Below, piece after piece: positions 32,329 through 44,100 of a DNA stretch of 64,000 bases. Position 1 is the stretch's first letter. The number at the start of each line of letters is the position of its first letter. The stretch comes from Aphelenchoides besseyi (taxonomy: Eukaryota; Nematoda; Chromadorea; Rhabditida; Aphelenchoididae). A program made the position numbers and the translations under genes. The notes beneath the pieces were generated by a model. It was not told the DNA's origin. It saw only the letters and a program-made list of their open reading frames with translations, and ran no database searches. The DNA lies in contig JAMPIQ010000002.1 of NCBI GenBank assembly GCA_024699855.1, positions 14,074,001 to 14,138,000 of the forward strand, read 5' to 3'.

Positions 32329-34965
32329 ATGAAAACTCGAAGTTCTGCATCAAAAAGCTCCAACGGCAGAGGTACAGTTGGATTTGACAACTTGACAATC
32401 AAGTTGATCTTTTGATTTCAGCGACAAGGAATGTCAATGTGCGCGAACTGGTAATTAGGAAAAGCATTCGACGCGACTCACTACGAAGGGCAAAGCCCAA
32501 AGGTGGTCGTCCCGCCAAGAGTACAACATTGCGTAAGCCCAATGAAAGAACTTCGATTGCAAGAAAATCTGCAACAAAAGAAAACACTCAAATTCGACCT
32601 ACGAAGCGAGGCAAAAAGGTGGAGACTTCGACACGTGTAAGAAAGCAAGCAAGCCGTAAGTTCAAACAGCTATTGTTTCCAATCTTCTATTCGTTGTTTC
32701 AGCCGTTAAAGTTGTCAGCGATGAAGAAGATATTCAACTTGTGGAAAAGATCGAATCATTAGAAGACAACGATTTTGGAACCTTGTTGGAGGCGTTTCGA
32801 AAAGATACTCACAACTCTGATCTCTTATGTAAGCAAAGTTTGTTGTCCCTTTGACTGGTCGTTTTAGCTGTTTATCATTTCGATTCAACATCGTCGTTAT
32901 ATTCCACGTGTTTTGAACGAAACATTAAATTGGATCTCGAGCTTTGTGAGTTTCAATTAGAATCTTCGTTGATCGATTATTGTTTTTTCAGATTACGGAC
33001 AATCGTGTTTTGCTTGTGGAATCAGCGAAGGAAACTTGATTCGATGTTGTCGTGACAAATGTTTTAGTCGATATCACTTGGAATGTATCGAACCCGAACT
33101 TCTGAGTGATTTCCATTCGTATATTCGTCCCAAGAAGATCGAATGTCGTCGGCATCATTGTGCAACTTGTTTTGCCGAGAATCTTCGTTCCACAGCTTTT
33201 CGTGCGATGCGTAAGTGCGATTCTAGAACTTTTGTTTTCATCGTGAGTGTTTAAGCGGATGATAGAGCTTATCGTTGCATTTACTGCACGAATGCGTATC
33301 ATTTGAACTGTCTTCCAGCCGGCTGTCCGCAGAAAGACTACAGAATCATTTGTCCTCAGCATTATCGTCGCGATACATTCCTTTACCCGTATCTGCCTTT
33401 TTGCTTTGGATGTCGATCGTATTTCGAGGATAATGAGGGTATGGTAGGATTGCAAAGTGCTCGTAAACTACTTGATTTGTAGATGTGCGAAAAGGTTGTT
33501 CATGATGTCTACGCTCGTATCACGAAGTTTGTGGACAAGTGAATATGCGACAAATGGGTGCTGAAAACGTTTGTTTTTACTGTTTGGGCAATTGGAGTCC
33601 ACGAAAAGGACAACTGTGTCACGTCTTTTATGAAGAACAGTAAGCATGAGGTTTAGCTTCAATAGTATCTCATTGTCGTTAGTTTTTATCCCGCTCAAGT
33701 AGCTCAAACTAATTGGCCCGAAGCTTTGAACATCAAAGGCATCGTACCGTTGTTTTTGATTGGTTTTGGGGTACGAAACAGAGAATCGTTAGTGCAATTA
33801 CCGAGTTGTTTTATTGTACCGATGATTCCATACGAGCCAATGGAAGTTTACTACAGAAATCATCCTAAATGCGAGCAATTTATCAATGGTATGTGTTCGG
33901 TTGTTACTCCAATTGGTTATCTTTTATGTTCTGCAGGATATTTGAACAAGTTGGCCAACCTTCAAGAAAATCCATTTGCTCTTTTGCCAGTTCGTCCGAA
34001 TGCTCAGAATCCTAAATACCGATATCTTGAGGTAAATTGCTGTGGTGTTATGTAGCTGATAGTGATTTGTAGGAAAATGGCATAACAGGCTCAATGAAGA
34101 AAGAAATGGAAGAAATCTATGATGAATACGATCCAATGGACTGTGCATGTACAGCAAAAGCAAACGGGTTCAAATGTTACTCGGATACCTGTTCGAATCG
34201 AAAACTGGGAATGGAGTGCAAACCGAACTGTGGAGCTGGATGTTTGAATGGAAAAGAATCGCGAAAAGTGACGGATTCCGTTGAGATATTTGATGCTTCA
34301 TTCGGAGGCTACGGACTACGAGCAACAAAAGTTATTCCGGAGGTACTTAGTATCTAGGAATCTTTGGCTATTGAACACATTTAAGGGACATCCAATTGGA
34401 GAGTATACGGGAACAATCATCGATAAGGAACGAACGAAAACGTTGCTAGGTCAATACGAAGCACGACGAAATCAGGAAGAACCGTTGTATATCATGTGTA
34501 TTGATAACTGGTTCAATATCAATAGCGCAGCTTCCGGGAACGCGACTCGTTTCGCAAATCACAGTTGCAATCCGAACACGAGAATCGTGAGAATCTTGGT
34601 AAGTCAATGGCATTTTACAGCAGATTATCGTCTGATTGTTTCAGGGCACTGATTCATTGCCACATCAAATTCTCTACGCAAAACGACAAATTGAAGTGGG
34701 CGAACCGATTACATTCGATTACAATCACACGTGGACCAAATATAATCCGCGTTGTTTTTGTGGAACGGAATCGTGTTCTGGTCATTTGTCGAGTCGACTG
34801 AAGAAGAAAACAGCTCAAGATTCAAAACAAGTCGAAGAAAAAGAACCGGCCGAACGTAAGAAGACCGTGAATCGCAAAACCAAACGTCGTGACAAAGATC
34901 GAACGTACAATTGCAGTCGCAATGTTTTGGCGGCATTAGCGGACTTCAAAAGTCCATGTATTTAA
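32329..34965 (+). CDS. NSD/MES-4-like histone H3K36 methyltransferase
   Basis: Start MKTRSSASKSSNGR at 32329, joined in phase across a 50-base intron to VNVRELVIRKSIRRD and an AT-hook-like PKGGRPAKS. Domains in order: PHD-type zinc fingers (CFACGISEGNLIRCCRDKCF near 33010, CIYCTNAYHLNC near 33275), another Cys-rich finger (NVCFYCLGNW), a PWWP-like FYPAQVAQTNWPEALN, the AWS cysteines (CACTAKANGFKCYSDTCSNR), SET (GEYTGTIID, RFANHSCNPN, GEPITFDYNH) and post-SET CFCGTESCSGH. Then a basic tail to 34965. PHD-PWWP-AWS-SET-postSET is the NSD layout. One anomaly: TGA at 33540-33542 between VDK and the finger block, which opens again one base over (VNMRQMGAEN), so a one-base loss in an A run is suspected. 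Divergent from CWC25, 326 bases between starts. Confidence 0.9.
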
Positions 34966-35494
34966 GAACATTTCTCGTGTTCGACTTCGATACTTTTCTT
35001 GGACGGGTATTATGCCTTTCAAAGTGATATTGCTCATTCCGATATTCAACGCGTAATTCTTCTGTTACCATTAGTGTTTCTTCAAATTGTCCCCCAATCT
35101 TTAAGATAATGTTGAGCAATAAAAAGATCTTTACCTTCATCCATTTCTGTTGCCACGATCGTACATTCAGTTAAGACTTAAACTAAGTGTTTCACAAACT
35201 CGTCTTTAAATTTCAGTTACTGAGTTTCAACATTCCTATATTGTTCGTATACCTCATTGTATCTAATGGTTGACTAGTACTAAATCCACTTCGATACTCA
35301 GAACTTTTTTCAGTAGCAATAAAAACATTTCAATTACTAATTTTATTGCTTAAAGGATGCAGCTATACAAATCTTTTGTTACGAAGTTCCTATTTGATTA
35401 AGTTGGGACAAACACTGAGACAGAATATTGAGGTGAAAGAAGAAGAAGACCCGATAAATAAAAGAAACTACAATCGAAGTGTTAGGTCTAATGT
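34966..35494. other. Convergent 3' flanks
   Basis: Lies between the 3' ends of the methyltransferase (+) and the phosphatase (-). AATAAA occurs near 35116. No gene seen. Confidence 0.5.
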
Positions 35495-36849
35495 TTATGG
35501 AATGAGATCAGTAACAGTAAACACATTGCTTAAACCTTGTATGCATCCACTGTTATAGCTGTGGTAAGCAACGACATACTCGCCAGCATCCAGCGATGTA
35601 AGTTCAGCCATATAATGAGTACCAAAATCCACGCAAAGCATAATGTTCGTAAAACTGACGACACAACGATCGTTGACGTGTGGAATACAATAGACGCCCA
35701 ACCAGTCTCTGTACGATCCTTTGTCTTTCCAAAATGTTTTGCCGTCGAAGTTGATTCGTAGCGGAATACCGACAAACCACGTATTCACGGCTTCGAATCG
35801 TACTTCCCATTCGTTGGTCAGGTTCTCTTCGCATTCGTATAGCAGTTCACTGTAAACGGGCTGATGATCGCTGTATGTGACTTGAGGTAGTGAATCATAG
35901 CGAAGTGATTGGAAGTTATCGATGAGAATACGATCGGTCCACGAAGGCACACGTAAAAGATCGTATTCTGCGGTTCCAATCTGAAAACACCAATTCGCGA
36001 AGAGTGTTTTCAACTAACCAGTACTCGATAAGTGGGTTTGAATTTGATCGATGCCTCTTCAAAACCGTGAAATGCGTGATCCAACATCGCAACTGTGCTC
36101 AACTGATCGTGTCGATCGAGAACACCGGACATAAAATCTTCAGAACCGTCATTCTTTAATTGCTCTGACAACGTAGATGCATCAATCCCAACATTTCGAA
36201 AATTCAAATCGCCCATCCACAAGACCGCTTGTACGTCGTGATGTTGTTTAGCTTTGTGGACCAATTTTCGCACGCATTTCGCTTCATTGATTCGAAATTT
36301 CAGTTTTGTAGCGTCGTGAGCAAAATGAGATCCCAGGAACATAAGACCGACGTTCCGCCGCATTTTGATCACAACACCAATTGTTCCCTTAGCACCGTTG
36401 TAAAGGTCCTTGGAATACGAAAAAATACACTTGTCCACCTAAACTAACGATGCAAAACAAACGAAAACTGATCGCTTACCGCCGGACACATTGTAGTTTT
36501 GGCGAATACCATAAGCAAATTCGTCATCATGTAGCTGGAGCATATCGATAAGAAACCATAATCCCAAAGAGCCGCATGAAACTGTTCCCGCCATGTTTGA
36601 TTCATTTTCATTCCTAACCGTTCACTTGTGCGTATTTCCTTAAAGACATTGCCAAAGTCTATTGATCACGATTACCTGTAAAGAGATGACAACAAATGAA
36701 AAACGAGCGTTTTCCACCGTCGTACAAAGCTGATCAACTACCGCACGACTGGGTGGTTTATCCGAGACATTGTACGAAAGAGCTAAGATTCGCCAACTCG
36801 TAGGCAACTTGATTGTCGGGTAGCTGTTGAATTCAACGAGAGTCGTCAT
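35495..36849 (-). CDS. inpp5k: Inositol polyphosphate 5-phosphatase with SKICH domain (INPP5K-like)
   Basis: Removes the 5-phosphate from phosphoinositides such as PI(4,5)P2. From ATG at 36849: MTTLVEFNSYPTIKLP, WRILALSYNVSDKPP, an exon with YGFLSICSSYMMTNLLMVFA, then KDLYNGAKGTIGVVIKMRR, LGSHFAHD, the magnesium/catalytic motif WMGDLNFR (about 36210), YDLLRVPSWTDRIL and YSDHQPVYSELLY. The C-terminal WEVRFEAVNTWFVGIPLRI to YHSYNSGCIQGLS is a SKICH domain, which targets INPP5K and PIPP to membranes or the ER. Stop at 35495. Short introns, all motifs intact. INPP5K versus INPP5J cannot be settled by eye. Confidence 0.9.
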
Positions 36850-37187
36850 TTCACAACATCACGTGTTTGCCAGGAGTTTAAATGAAAACTCAACTTTCTT
36901 TCACTTGTTCTTTTCGTTCAGACACAAGAAAATAGAACACATGGCCAATTTTGCTAAACATTCCGAAACTTTTGATGAGATTCGGAATATTAAACAAAAG
37001 TTTGTCAACTGCAAACTTCTGATCATTTATCCATTGATAAACGACAATACATTTAGCTGAGAGCTCATACATAGTCTCCTATATGAAATGCTTTTTTTTA
37101 GCAAATTACATGTTTTGAGCATAATACTATCCAAGACACGTTCATGCATAGATTCCGAAACAGTTTATTGCATGTGAAAACAGAGGC
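36850..37187. other. Intergenic
   Basis: Probable promoter of the phosphatase gene and 3' flank of the next minus-strand gene. Nothing else seen. Confidence 0.5.
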
Positions 37188-38778
37188 TTAACGAGGATCT
37201 TGAAGAATTTCACTGGCAAACTGAATGTTTTCCGAGATTTTTTGTCGGTAATCCTTGTAGTCATCGCTTGCTCTTGCAAAGATCGAACGCTCCTTCAATA
37301 GTTGCTTTTGAAGCGAAATTTGTTCGTCAGCACTTTGCACCATATCCAGAAGTCTCCAATCTCGCATACAAGTTTTGTAAAGTTCAATGCGCTCATTTGA
37401 TTTCAAGTATGAACGTAAAGAACTTTTGATGCTTCTTGCGTGATTTCCAATCTAAATAAAGAACACTAAAGCTATACAGTTGTCTGAAATGATTGCTCCA
37501 AATTCATCAAAAAAGCAGATCTTTTTTTTAGTCGATAAATAATAAAAATGTTAACATACCTGAAAGTCGACAATGCACAGCTTGTCATCTTTATTCAAGC
37601 CATAATTGCTGTTGTTTGAGCGCAGATCGATTAGATAGAAAATTTCACGGAGGATGTCAAGTTTGTAGGATTCATATGTAGGCATGACGACTTTATCTGC
37701 TCTTCGAAAACCCGGCACTAAAAGCGAATATTAGTTTTTGTTCTTCATATTAAAATCACCTTCTTCGGTTGCGATGTAAAGACCAAAACAAGACATATGC
37801 ACATTTGGAAGAAAGTGTACGACCGGCCCTATTCCCAGCAATTGCAGAAGCTTGTAGATCAGCAATTCGCGGAGATCGACGGCTTGATGACCTGATGGAG
37901 TCTTTGATGATAGTCCCAAGTGCGACTTCAGATAGTAGTTGCCAAGAATTTCTTCGGATCGCTTAACTGAGCAAATCAAGCCGCCCTAAAATGCAGTCTT
38001 TATTTGCTCATGCTGTTAAATTTACCTGTGAACCGAGATCGAATTTGGAGCTAAAAACAGTTCGAATCAACGGATTCTGCGGATCGTCCTTGAAAAAAAG
38101 TGCGAAATAAAACTCTGCTGCCTTCTTTAATTGATCGTCGTCGGTGTCCAAATACGATGCATAGTTTTCGTTGAACTCGCGAAATCGGCTGTGAAAACTT
38201 GTGTACGCGGAAAAAAAGTCGGACTCGTTAAGAATCGTCAATTGTTTGAACGCTAATTTGATGTATTCTTTTGCTTTGTGATCTCTCTTTTTTTGCACTT
38301 CCTTTTTCGTTGAATCCATTGAATACTCAAATTGAGCGAAAATGCCTAGGTGGGCATGTTTCTAGAACATAAAAAAGTACCAAAAATATATGTCAAAATA
38401 ACTAACCACGATCAACGTTTCATTGTCTTGAATTCCCGCACTTTCAATGGTGCCAACTAATAGATCAATGCGGCGATTGTTGCTATCAACTACTTGTTGC
38501 ATTTCTGGTAGAATTTGGAACGTAAATTGTATTTTATCCCGCAACTGCTGGATTGTCGCCTAAACAATAAATTGTATTTATTAAATGAGTAGAAAACAGA
38601 CCTGCGCTTCAAATTCCAGCCTAACGGCGCGATGACACTTTTCTTCATCATCACGTAGTTCGAGTATAAGAAACATTTCACTGAAATCAATCCAAGCATT
38701 AATGTGGAATTGGAACGATGCGCGAAAATGTCCATAGAAAGCAAAAAAGCGCGAAGTGGACGCAAAAAGTGAAGACAT
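37188..38778 (-). CDS. Ubiquitin-like N-terminus fused to kinase-like region
   Basis: I do not recognise the whole protein. Exons from ATG at 38778 read MFLILELRDDEEKCHRAVRL, ATIQQLRDKIQFTFQILPEM, QQVVDSNNRRIDLLVGTIES and AGIQDNETLIV. The spacing of TIxxLRxKI...ILPxxQ...GIxDNxTLxV follows the ubiquitin beta-grasp. A charged linker (MDSTKKEVQKKRDHKAKEYI), helices with FNENYASYLDTDDDQ, then LICSVKRSEEIL, DLRELLIYKLLQLLGIGPVV, SCFGLYIATEE, and DDKLCIVDFQ follow. The last pieces resemble the helix, hinge and aspartate strand of atypical kinase folds. A helical C-terminus ends at 37188. No frame breaks and normal short introns, so probably a working gene of about 440 residues. Kinase activity is unproven; the usual VAIK and HRD motifs are not evident. 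Confidence 0.7.
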
Positions 38779-39166
38779 AATACCAAGGAGGAAAAGCGCG
38801 CGGCTTCGAACGCGTCCGCTTTTATTTTGAAATGAAAAAAGTGCGATTTATGTTAATTGTTGAGATTAAGATTTTGTGTTATCGAAGAAAAGAAAGAGAA
38901 ATGTGGAGATTATATGTAAGTGTGGGAAAGAGCTTGCAAAAGAATAAACTATATCGAATTTGTTTTAAATTCTGATAGTCTTCTTTACAAGAAGTGATCT
39001 AAACACTGATTATCAAACAACGATTTGTCATATACAAAGAAATGATGGAACAGAAAAGCACTAATGCGACGAACAGTATTGCTGTCGCTTAGTTATATAG
39101 GTGATCACGATTCAAAGTTCAAAGTTTATTTCCAAAATCAACGGATAAACAGTGACCATTAAGTGA
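38779..39166. other. Intergenic
   Basis: Promoter side of the previous gene and A/T-rich spacer to the LINE fragment. Nothing recognised. Confidence 0.45.
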
Positions 39167-39900
39167 TCAAGTAAAGTTCCGTGTTGGTGACCTCACGATT
39201 GTTGTCGTCTTTTCGATTTTTGTGGCAGCGGAATCGCAAATGTTTCTCCGAGCTTCTTCCAACGTTGTTCGTCCTTTGCCGCTTCTGTCCATTGGTTCAT
39301 CTTCTTCATTTTCCCTTTCGGCGTCTTTGCTTTGATTGTTCGAATTGGAAGGTTTCTTCTTGTTAGATGTTGCTGGTGCGTAGATTTGCGTCAATCTTGC
39401 AGTTTCGCCGTTTGGAAAGAGCCGAAAAAGTTGAGCAATTCGGTTGGTGTGAAAAATCGCGTTCTTAACCAAACGGTTGGCTTGTTCGCTGACCAAAAAG
39501 CCGACTCCTTCAAACGTTGCTCGTTGATTGTCGTTGCCTGAGTGGTGGAAATGAAGATTGGAGTCCAGGCGGTGTGTGATTGACGTTCCATGTCGACGCG
39601 TTGACGAGATGCCCAGGATGTCGACGTTGATCGACCGGAGTTCTTCTTCCAATGCGCTGAGACGTTCTTCGGTTGCAATTGCTCGACAGTTGAAGGTTCC
39701 GATCTTGAGTTCATGACGCTTGGATCGTTGAGGCCATGTAGCATTCGGCATTTCTGCCTAACCGGGGGCTTGCAAGTGCTTGTCCCGGGCCACGCAACGG
39801 GTGAAAACGAGAAATCGAACAAAAACGAACAAAAAGCGGAGCGGCCGAAAAACACGACCGCTCGCCAGCTCGCTTCCCCCGCGTGTGGATCACGATTTAC
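39167..39900 (-). mobile_element. LINE (non-LTR retrotransposon) endonuclease fragment
   Basis: Minus-strand frame 39751-39167 encodes KIGTFNCRAIATEERLSALE, ELRSINVDILGISSTRRHG, and VGFLVSEQANRLV, typical of the apurinic-like endonuclease at the start of LINE ORF2. Just upstream (to about 39890) another frame reads LASPRLGRNAECYMASTIQA, the usual leader before it. After QIYAPATSN the match is lost in a low-complexity tail, and no reverse transcriptase follows. Truncated at both ends; not active. Confidence 0.8.
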
Positions 39901-41138
39901 TTTAGGGCGAATTGGACGGAGAGAAAAACCGCCGATTCGTTGGCAAGCGAACGGCACAACTGAACAAAACAAACGCAAAGTGCAGCACTTGAAAACGATA
40001 GTGAGATCACAGGAATGGAAGTGAAAGTAAAATGACCCGTCGATAAGGATCAAATCGCCAGACGTTCAAAAGTAAACCAGAAGCCACAAAATAATCATTG
40101 CGCAGCATACGAACGGCATAACTGAATTAATTGATCGAGCAGTGGACGATTTTGAAGGACAAATGCACAAACTGATTGAAAACAACGGAAAAAGTGTTGA
40201 GATTTACGCTAGAGTTCCAATGAGGCGGCTGAACCGAAACGAGCATTGGAGACGCGCGACTTTCAATCGAGCGCGATTCGATACATAAAACAAAGTGTTA
40301 ATACGCTTATTTTCTGCAACAGTTATTGTTTTGTGTCTACGGGCCGTTTAACGACGTGTCCAATACAACGCTCAGTATGAAAAGCTATGAGTTAGCAATT
40401 GACTTTAGTTGCCTACTGGTCGATTCAAAGATCAAAAACAACGAGTCGAACTGATAGCCAGTGAATTTAAAGTCATCGAACCGATTGACGATCTCAATCA
40501 ATGCTTGCTATTCGAATGTGCAGGGTTAAGGTTTGTGACTTTCGATTAGAAGGTTGATAGTTGTTTTAGTTTTTGTCCAAGTCCATGTTGCGGTTTTCGG
40601 CTATCGACTAGTTAGAAGTCACAGAAACGAACAATTGTAGAAGCGAAGGCTAACTATCGATTTTTTGACCAAATCAGTTTGCAAAATATCAAACAATTTG
40701 TAATGAAAGAATTCAAGAAACTTCTATTTGAACCTTCAAGATTAACAGGCAAAGATGTCGAGATCAAATGTTTAGTTGACCGTTTACTTCTATAAACCGA
40801 AACAAATCGTCGGAATTGTCGGGCAGTTGAAATCAGAAGCTGAAGAACGAAGAGGAACTTGAACGAGATCTGTTGAGATCTCAACGGTCATTCAACTCAG
40901 CAGTTGAGTTGACCTCAGATCACTCGATTGCTGTTCAAGCGAACTCACGACTATTGAATCGAGTTGTCTGATTACTTTCGTTGTTTCAGTTTGTTCAAAG
41001 TTTGTTTTAAATCAACACTCAATTGCACCTTGTCATGTTTATAACTGAATTTCACTACATGCTATGCGGAACTACTCACATAACATTTCTAAACTACAAC
41101 ATGACAGTGGGAATTAACAAAAGGGTGGAATTGAGGCC
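39901..41138. other. Intergenic with unidentified coding-like scraps
   Basis: A plus-strand frame from about 40105 reads NGITELIDRAVDDFEGQMHK and NNGKSVEIYARVPMRRLNRN to a stop at about 40289. Another near 40420-40530 reads RVELIASEFKVIEPIDDLNQ before a possible donor. I recognise neither. They may be relics of a gene or an element. The right end is the 3' flank of vitellogenin. Confidence 0.35.
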
Positions 41139-44100
41139 TCAAGCTCCGTAGGCGAGGCACTTGGTCGGTTGCTCAACAGTTTCAACAAAAGCTGGAGTGC
41201 GATCGTTGGAATCGACGGTTTGGCCTTTGCGGACTTGACGAAGCAATTGACGACCTTCAGTGGAAGTGCGCTCAACGCAGAAGAATTGCGCCTTCATTGG
41301 TTTGGTCTCGGCATCATCGTCCGGAGTGCTTCCACGTGGGCAACGTTTGACCGGCTCAGTCGAGAAACAAACTTTGTGGTTGTACTCAATAACTTGAGTG
41401 CGCTCAACCGGTTTGATGTCTGAAAACAAGTGATTAATTGCTTGTCGTGTTTTCTAAGACTTACTCTTTTGGTCGTCTTGTTCCTCGCTGTTTTGCCATT
41501 GCTCTTGGTTCGAGTATTGGTTCGATTCCTCGGATGAAGAATTGTCGTCGTACCATTGATGGCGATTTTGGCGGCCTTGTTGTCGTGGACGGACGGAGAA
41601 CTCGTTGCTGTTTTGTTGGTAGAACTTGTTCAACTTGCTCTCTTCACATTCCTCGTTTTTCATCGTGTATGAGCGATGGAATTCCTTGAGGTTGTTGCTG
41701 CGTTGGTTGTTGCTCATGCGAAAAACATCGTCTTCCTCGTCGTTGTAGTGACCGCACAATCCGCATTGAATGTTCTTGTACTGTCCACCGATCTTCACTT
41801 TGGCTTCTTGTCCATCGAACTCAACGTTGATACCGCGTTTCGAAACGTAGACTTGGTTGAAGTTGATTTCAACTCCCTCGTCGGACAATCGGTCTTCGTC
41901 CTTCACGTGTTCACCATCGATGATCACTTTGACTTTCGCGTTCTCCGATTGACCAATCAATTCGATCGTGTTGTCTTGGGTAATGATTCGGACCTTCTTT
42001 TCCTCGTCGGTCTTCTTCATCATAACAACGAATCGTGGTTCTTCGCCTAAAAACTCGGATTAGTAATCGAAAGCAATCAAAAGACTTACGTGAACAATCT
42101 TTGGCAAGGATCGACCAGCAGGAAGAGATTGGAGCTTTGTAGGCAACACCATCGAACGTGCGAACTCGACGTTCGTTGACCTGGCACTCGGCACCTCCGA
42201 AACTGGAGACGGATTGGAAAAGATCACCAATTGATTGAAGATTGCTCGGACGGCGTTCCAATGGGTAGGCGACGGCAACCAAGACGGAAGTTGGGACTTG
42301 AACGGATTGGATGCGCAAACGTTCTTGCGGAGTTTGAACCGTCAAATTGGCCTGACGGCGTGTGATCGGGTCAATGAGAACCGAAGCACGAACAACTCCA
42401 GGTTCGCCTTGGTGATGTTGAGATGTCAATTGCCAGAAGTATTTGGCCTTCAACAAATCAACGTATTGTTGAATGGTGTGCTTCTGTTGCGGACGGAGTT
42501 GGAATTCGGCAACCAAATCGATCTTGTTCATGAAACGGCTCCATTGGTTTTCGGATTGTTCACTTTGTTGTCCCATCTTCTTCGTCGGTTCGGCTTGAAG
42601 TCGGGCGTTGATTTGGCTCTTCTCGTCGGCTCCCCATTCACTGTCGATCTTGATGAGCATGCGAGATTGTTTTTCGCTTGGATTCTCTTCTTCGCGGACG
42701 ATTTCCGGTGCAACGGTTTGGATCTTGGCCTTCAATATCCATTGTTGGCTTTCCGATTGCATTGGAGAACGTTCGGCATCAATGAACAGTTTGCAATGTT
42801 TGAGTTGAGCGTCACATGCACCTTTGAGTTCGGTAACCATTTTGTAGGTCTTCTCGGGATAACGAGCTTCGGCTTCAACGGTCAATTGATGCTTGTAGGC
42901 GTTCTTTCCGGAGTATTGTTTTTGGTACGAAGACAAGCGACTTTGACGTTGTTCGTCCTTCTCCAATTCCATTCCTTCGTAGTCCTCTTCGTAGATCGGT
43001 TGGAATCCACCTTTGTTTCCAGTGTAGAACGAGTCCATTTCCGGTCGAGAGTGTCCGTTGTGCTTCTGGAACATGTTGCCCGAAATGCGTACTTTCAGCT
43101 CTTTCGGAGATTGTTCATTCGGAACATAGTAGTAGTGCACGTTGTTCTCGGTGGTGTACAGTGCTTGGAGAAGTTGAGCAGCATTGGCGACCTCGTGGTA
43201 GTGTCCCTCCATTTGGATCGTCTTCTGTTGTTGGTTTCCAAGATGGTATTCACGTTGAGCTTGCTCCATGGACCAATTGTGCACGGTGCGGACACGTGGT
43301 TGACGTTGAGTGCGAGTCTCCATATCGAATTGGGTCGTGAAGGTCATCGGCAAAGTATGGAGTGCAAAGAATCGCACCTTGTGTTCTTGAGGAGGACGGA
43401 TCGTGAGCTCAACCATCGAGGAACCAGCGCGAAGTTTCGCTTCCAAAGGTCCGTTCATCTCAGCAGTTCGTACGGTCTCAACTCCAGAGATGATCATCTA
43501 AAAGGGAAATGTAATCAGAAACAAAACAAAGTAAACTTACAGGGCTCCAGAGTTCAGTTTTGTGAAGGTGAGTGGCAATCACGCTGGTACGCAATTTCAA
43601 TTCAGCGTTCAATCCTCGTTTGTTGTCCAAACTTTCAGACTCGAATCGCACTTTGAGTTGACCTTCGACGGATCCAACGGCAGTGACTTGACGGATTAGC
43701 GCCAACGGGAAACCAGAAGTCGTCGGGATCTTCGTCTTCTTCTCGTTGAGAGTAATAGCGCCGTGACGTTGGAATTGTTGACCGGAAGAAAGCAAATGGC
43801 TCAAGCCTTCGAAGTCCGAAAGTTGAGGCTTTTGTTGGCCTTGAATCATCTTGCGAATGGCTTGTGGGAGTTGATGTTCGCTGATTGGGACAATTCCCAT
43901 ATCAACATCGTCTAAAAGGACGAGATTATTCTATTTTCAAGTAAATTCCAACTTACTGGATCGAATGACAATCATACCGAATGGTTGATTTCCAGTCGTT
44001 TTTCCATTCTTCTCGTCGACCATCTCATCAGATTCTTCCGTGGACAAGTAGTAGGATCCGGTGCGACGGCTCTTGATTCCAAGAGTTGAGTAGACGTTGC

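Noticed and set aside
39391..40053. 220-codon minus-strand ORF
   Set aside because: Out of frame with the LINE endonuclease frame over most of its length; part of it reads the element's sequence in the wrong frame.
42235..43656. 473-codon plus-strand ORF
   Set aside because: Exact antisense of the long vitellogenin exon; a shadow of biased codon use.
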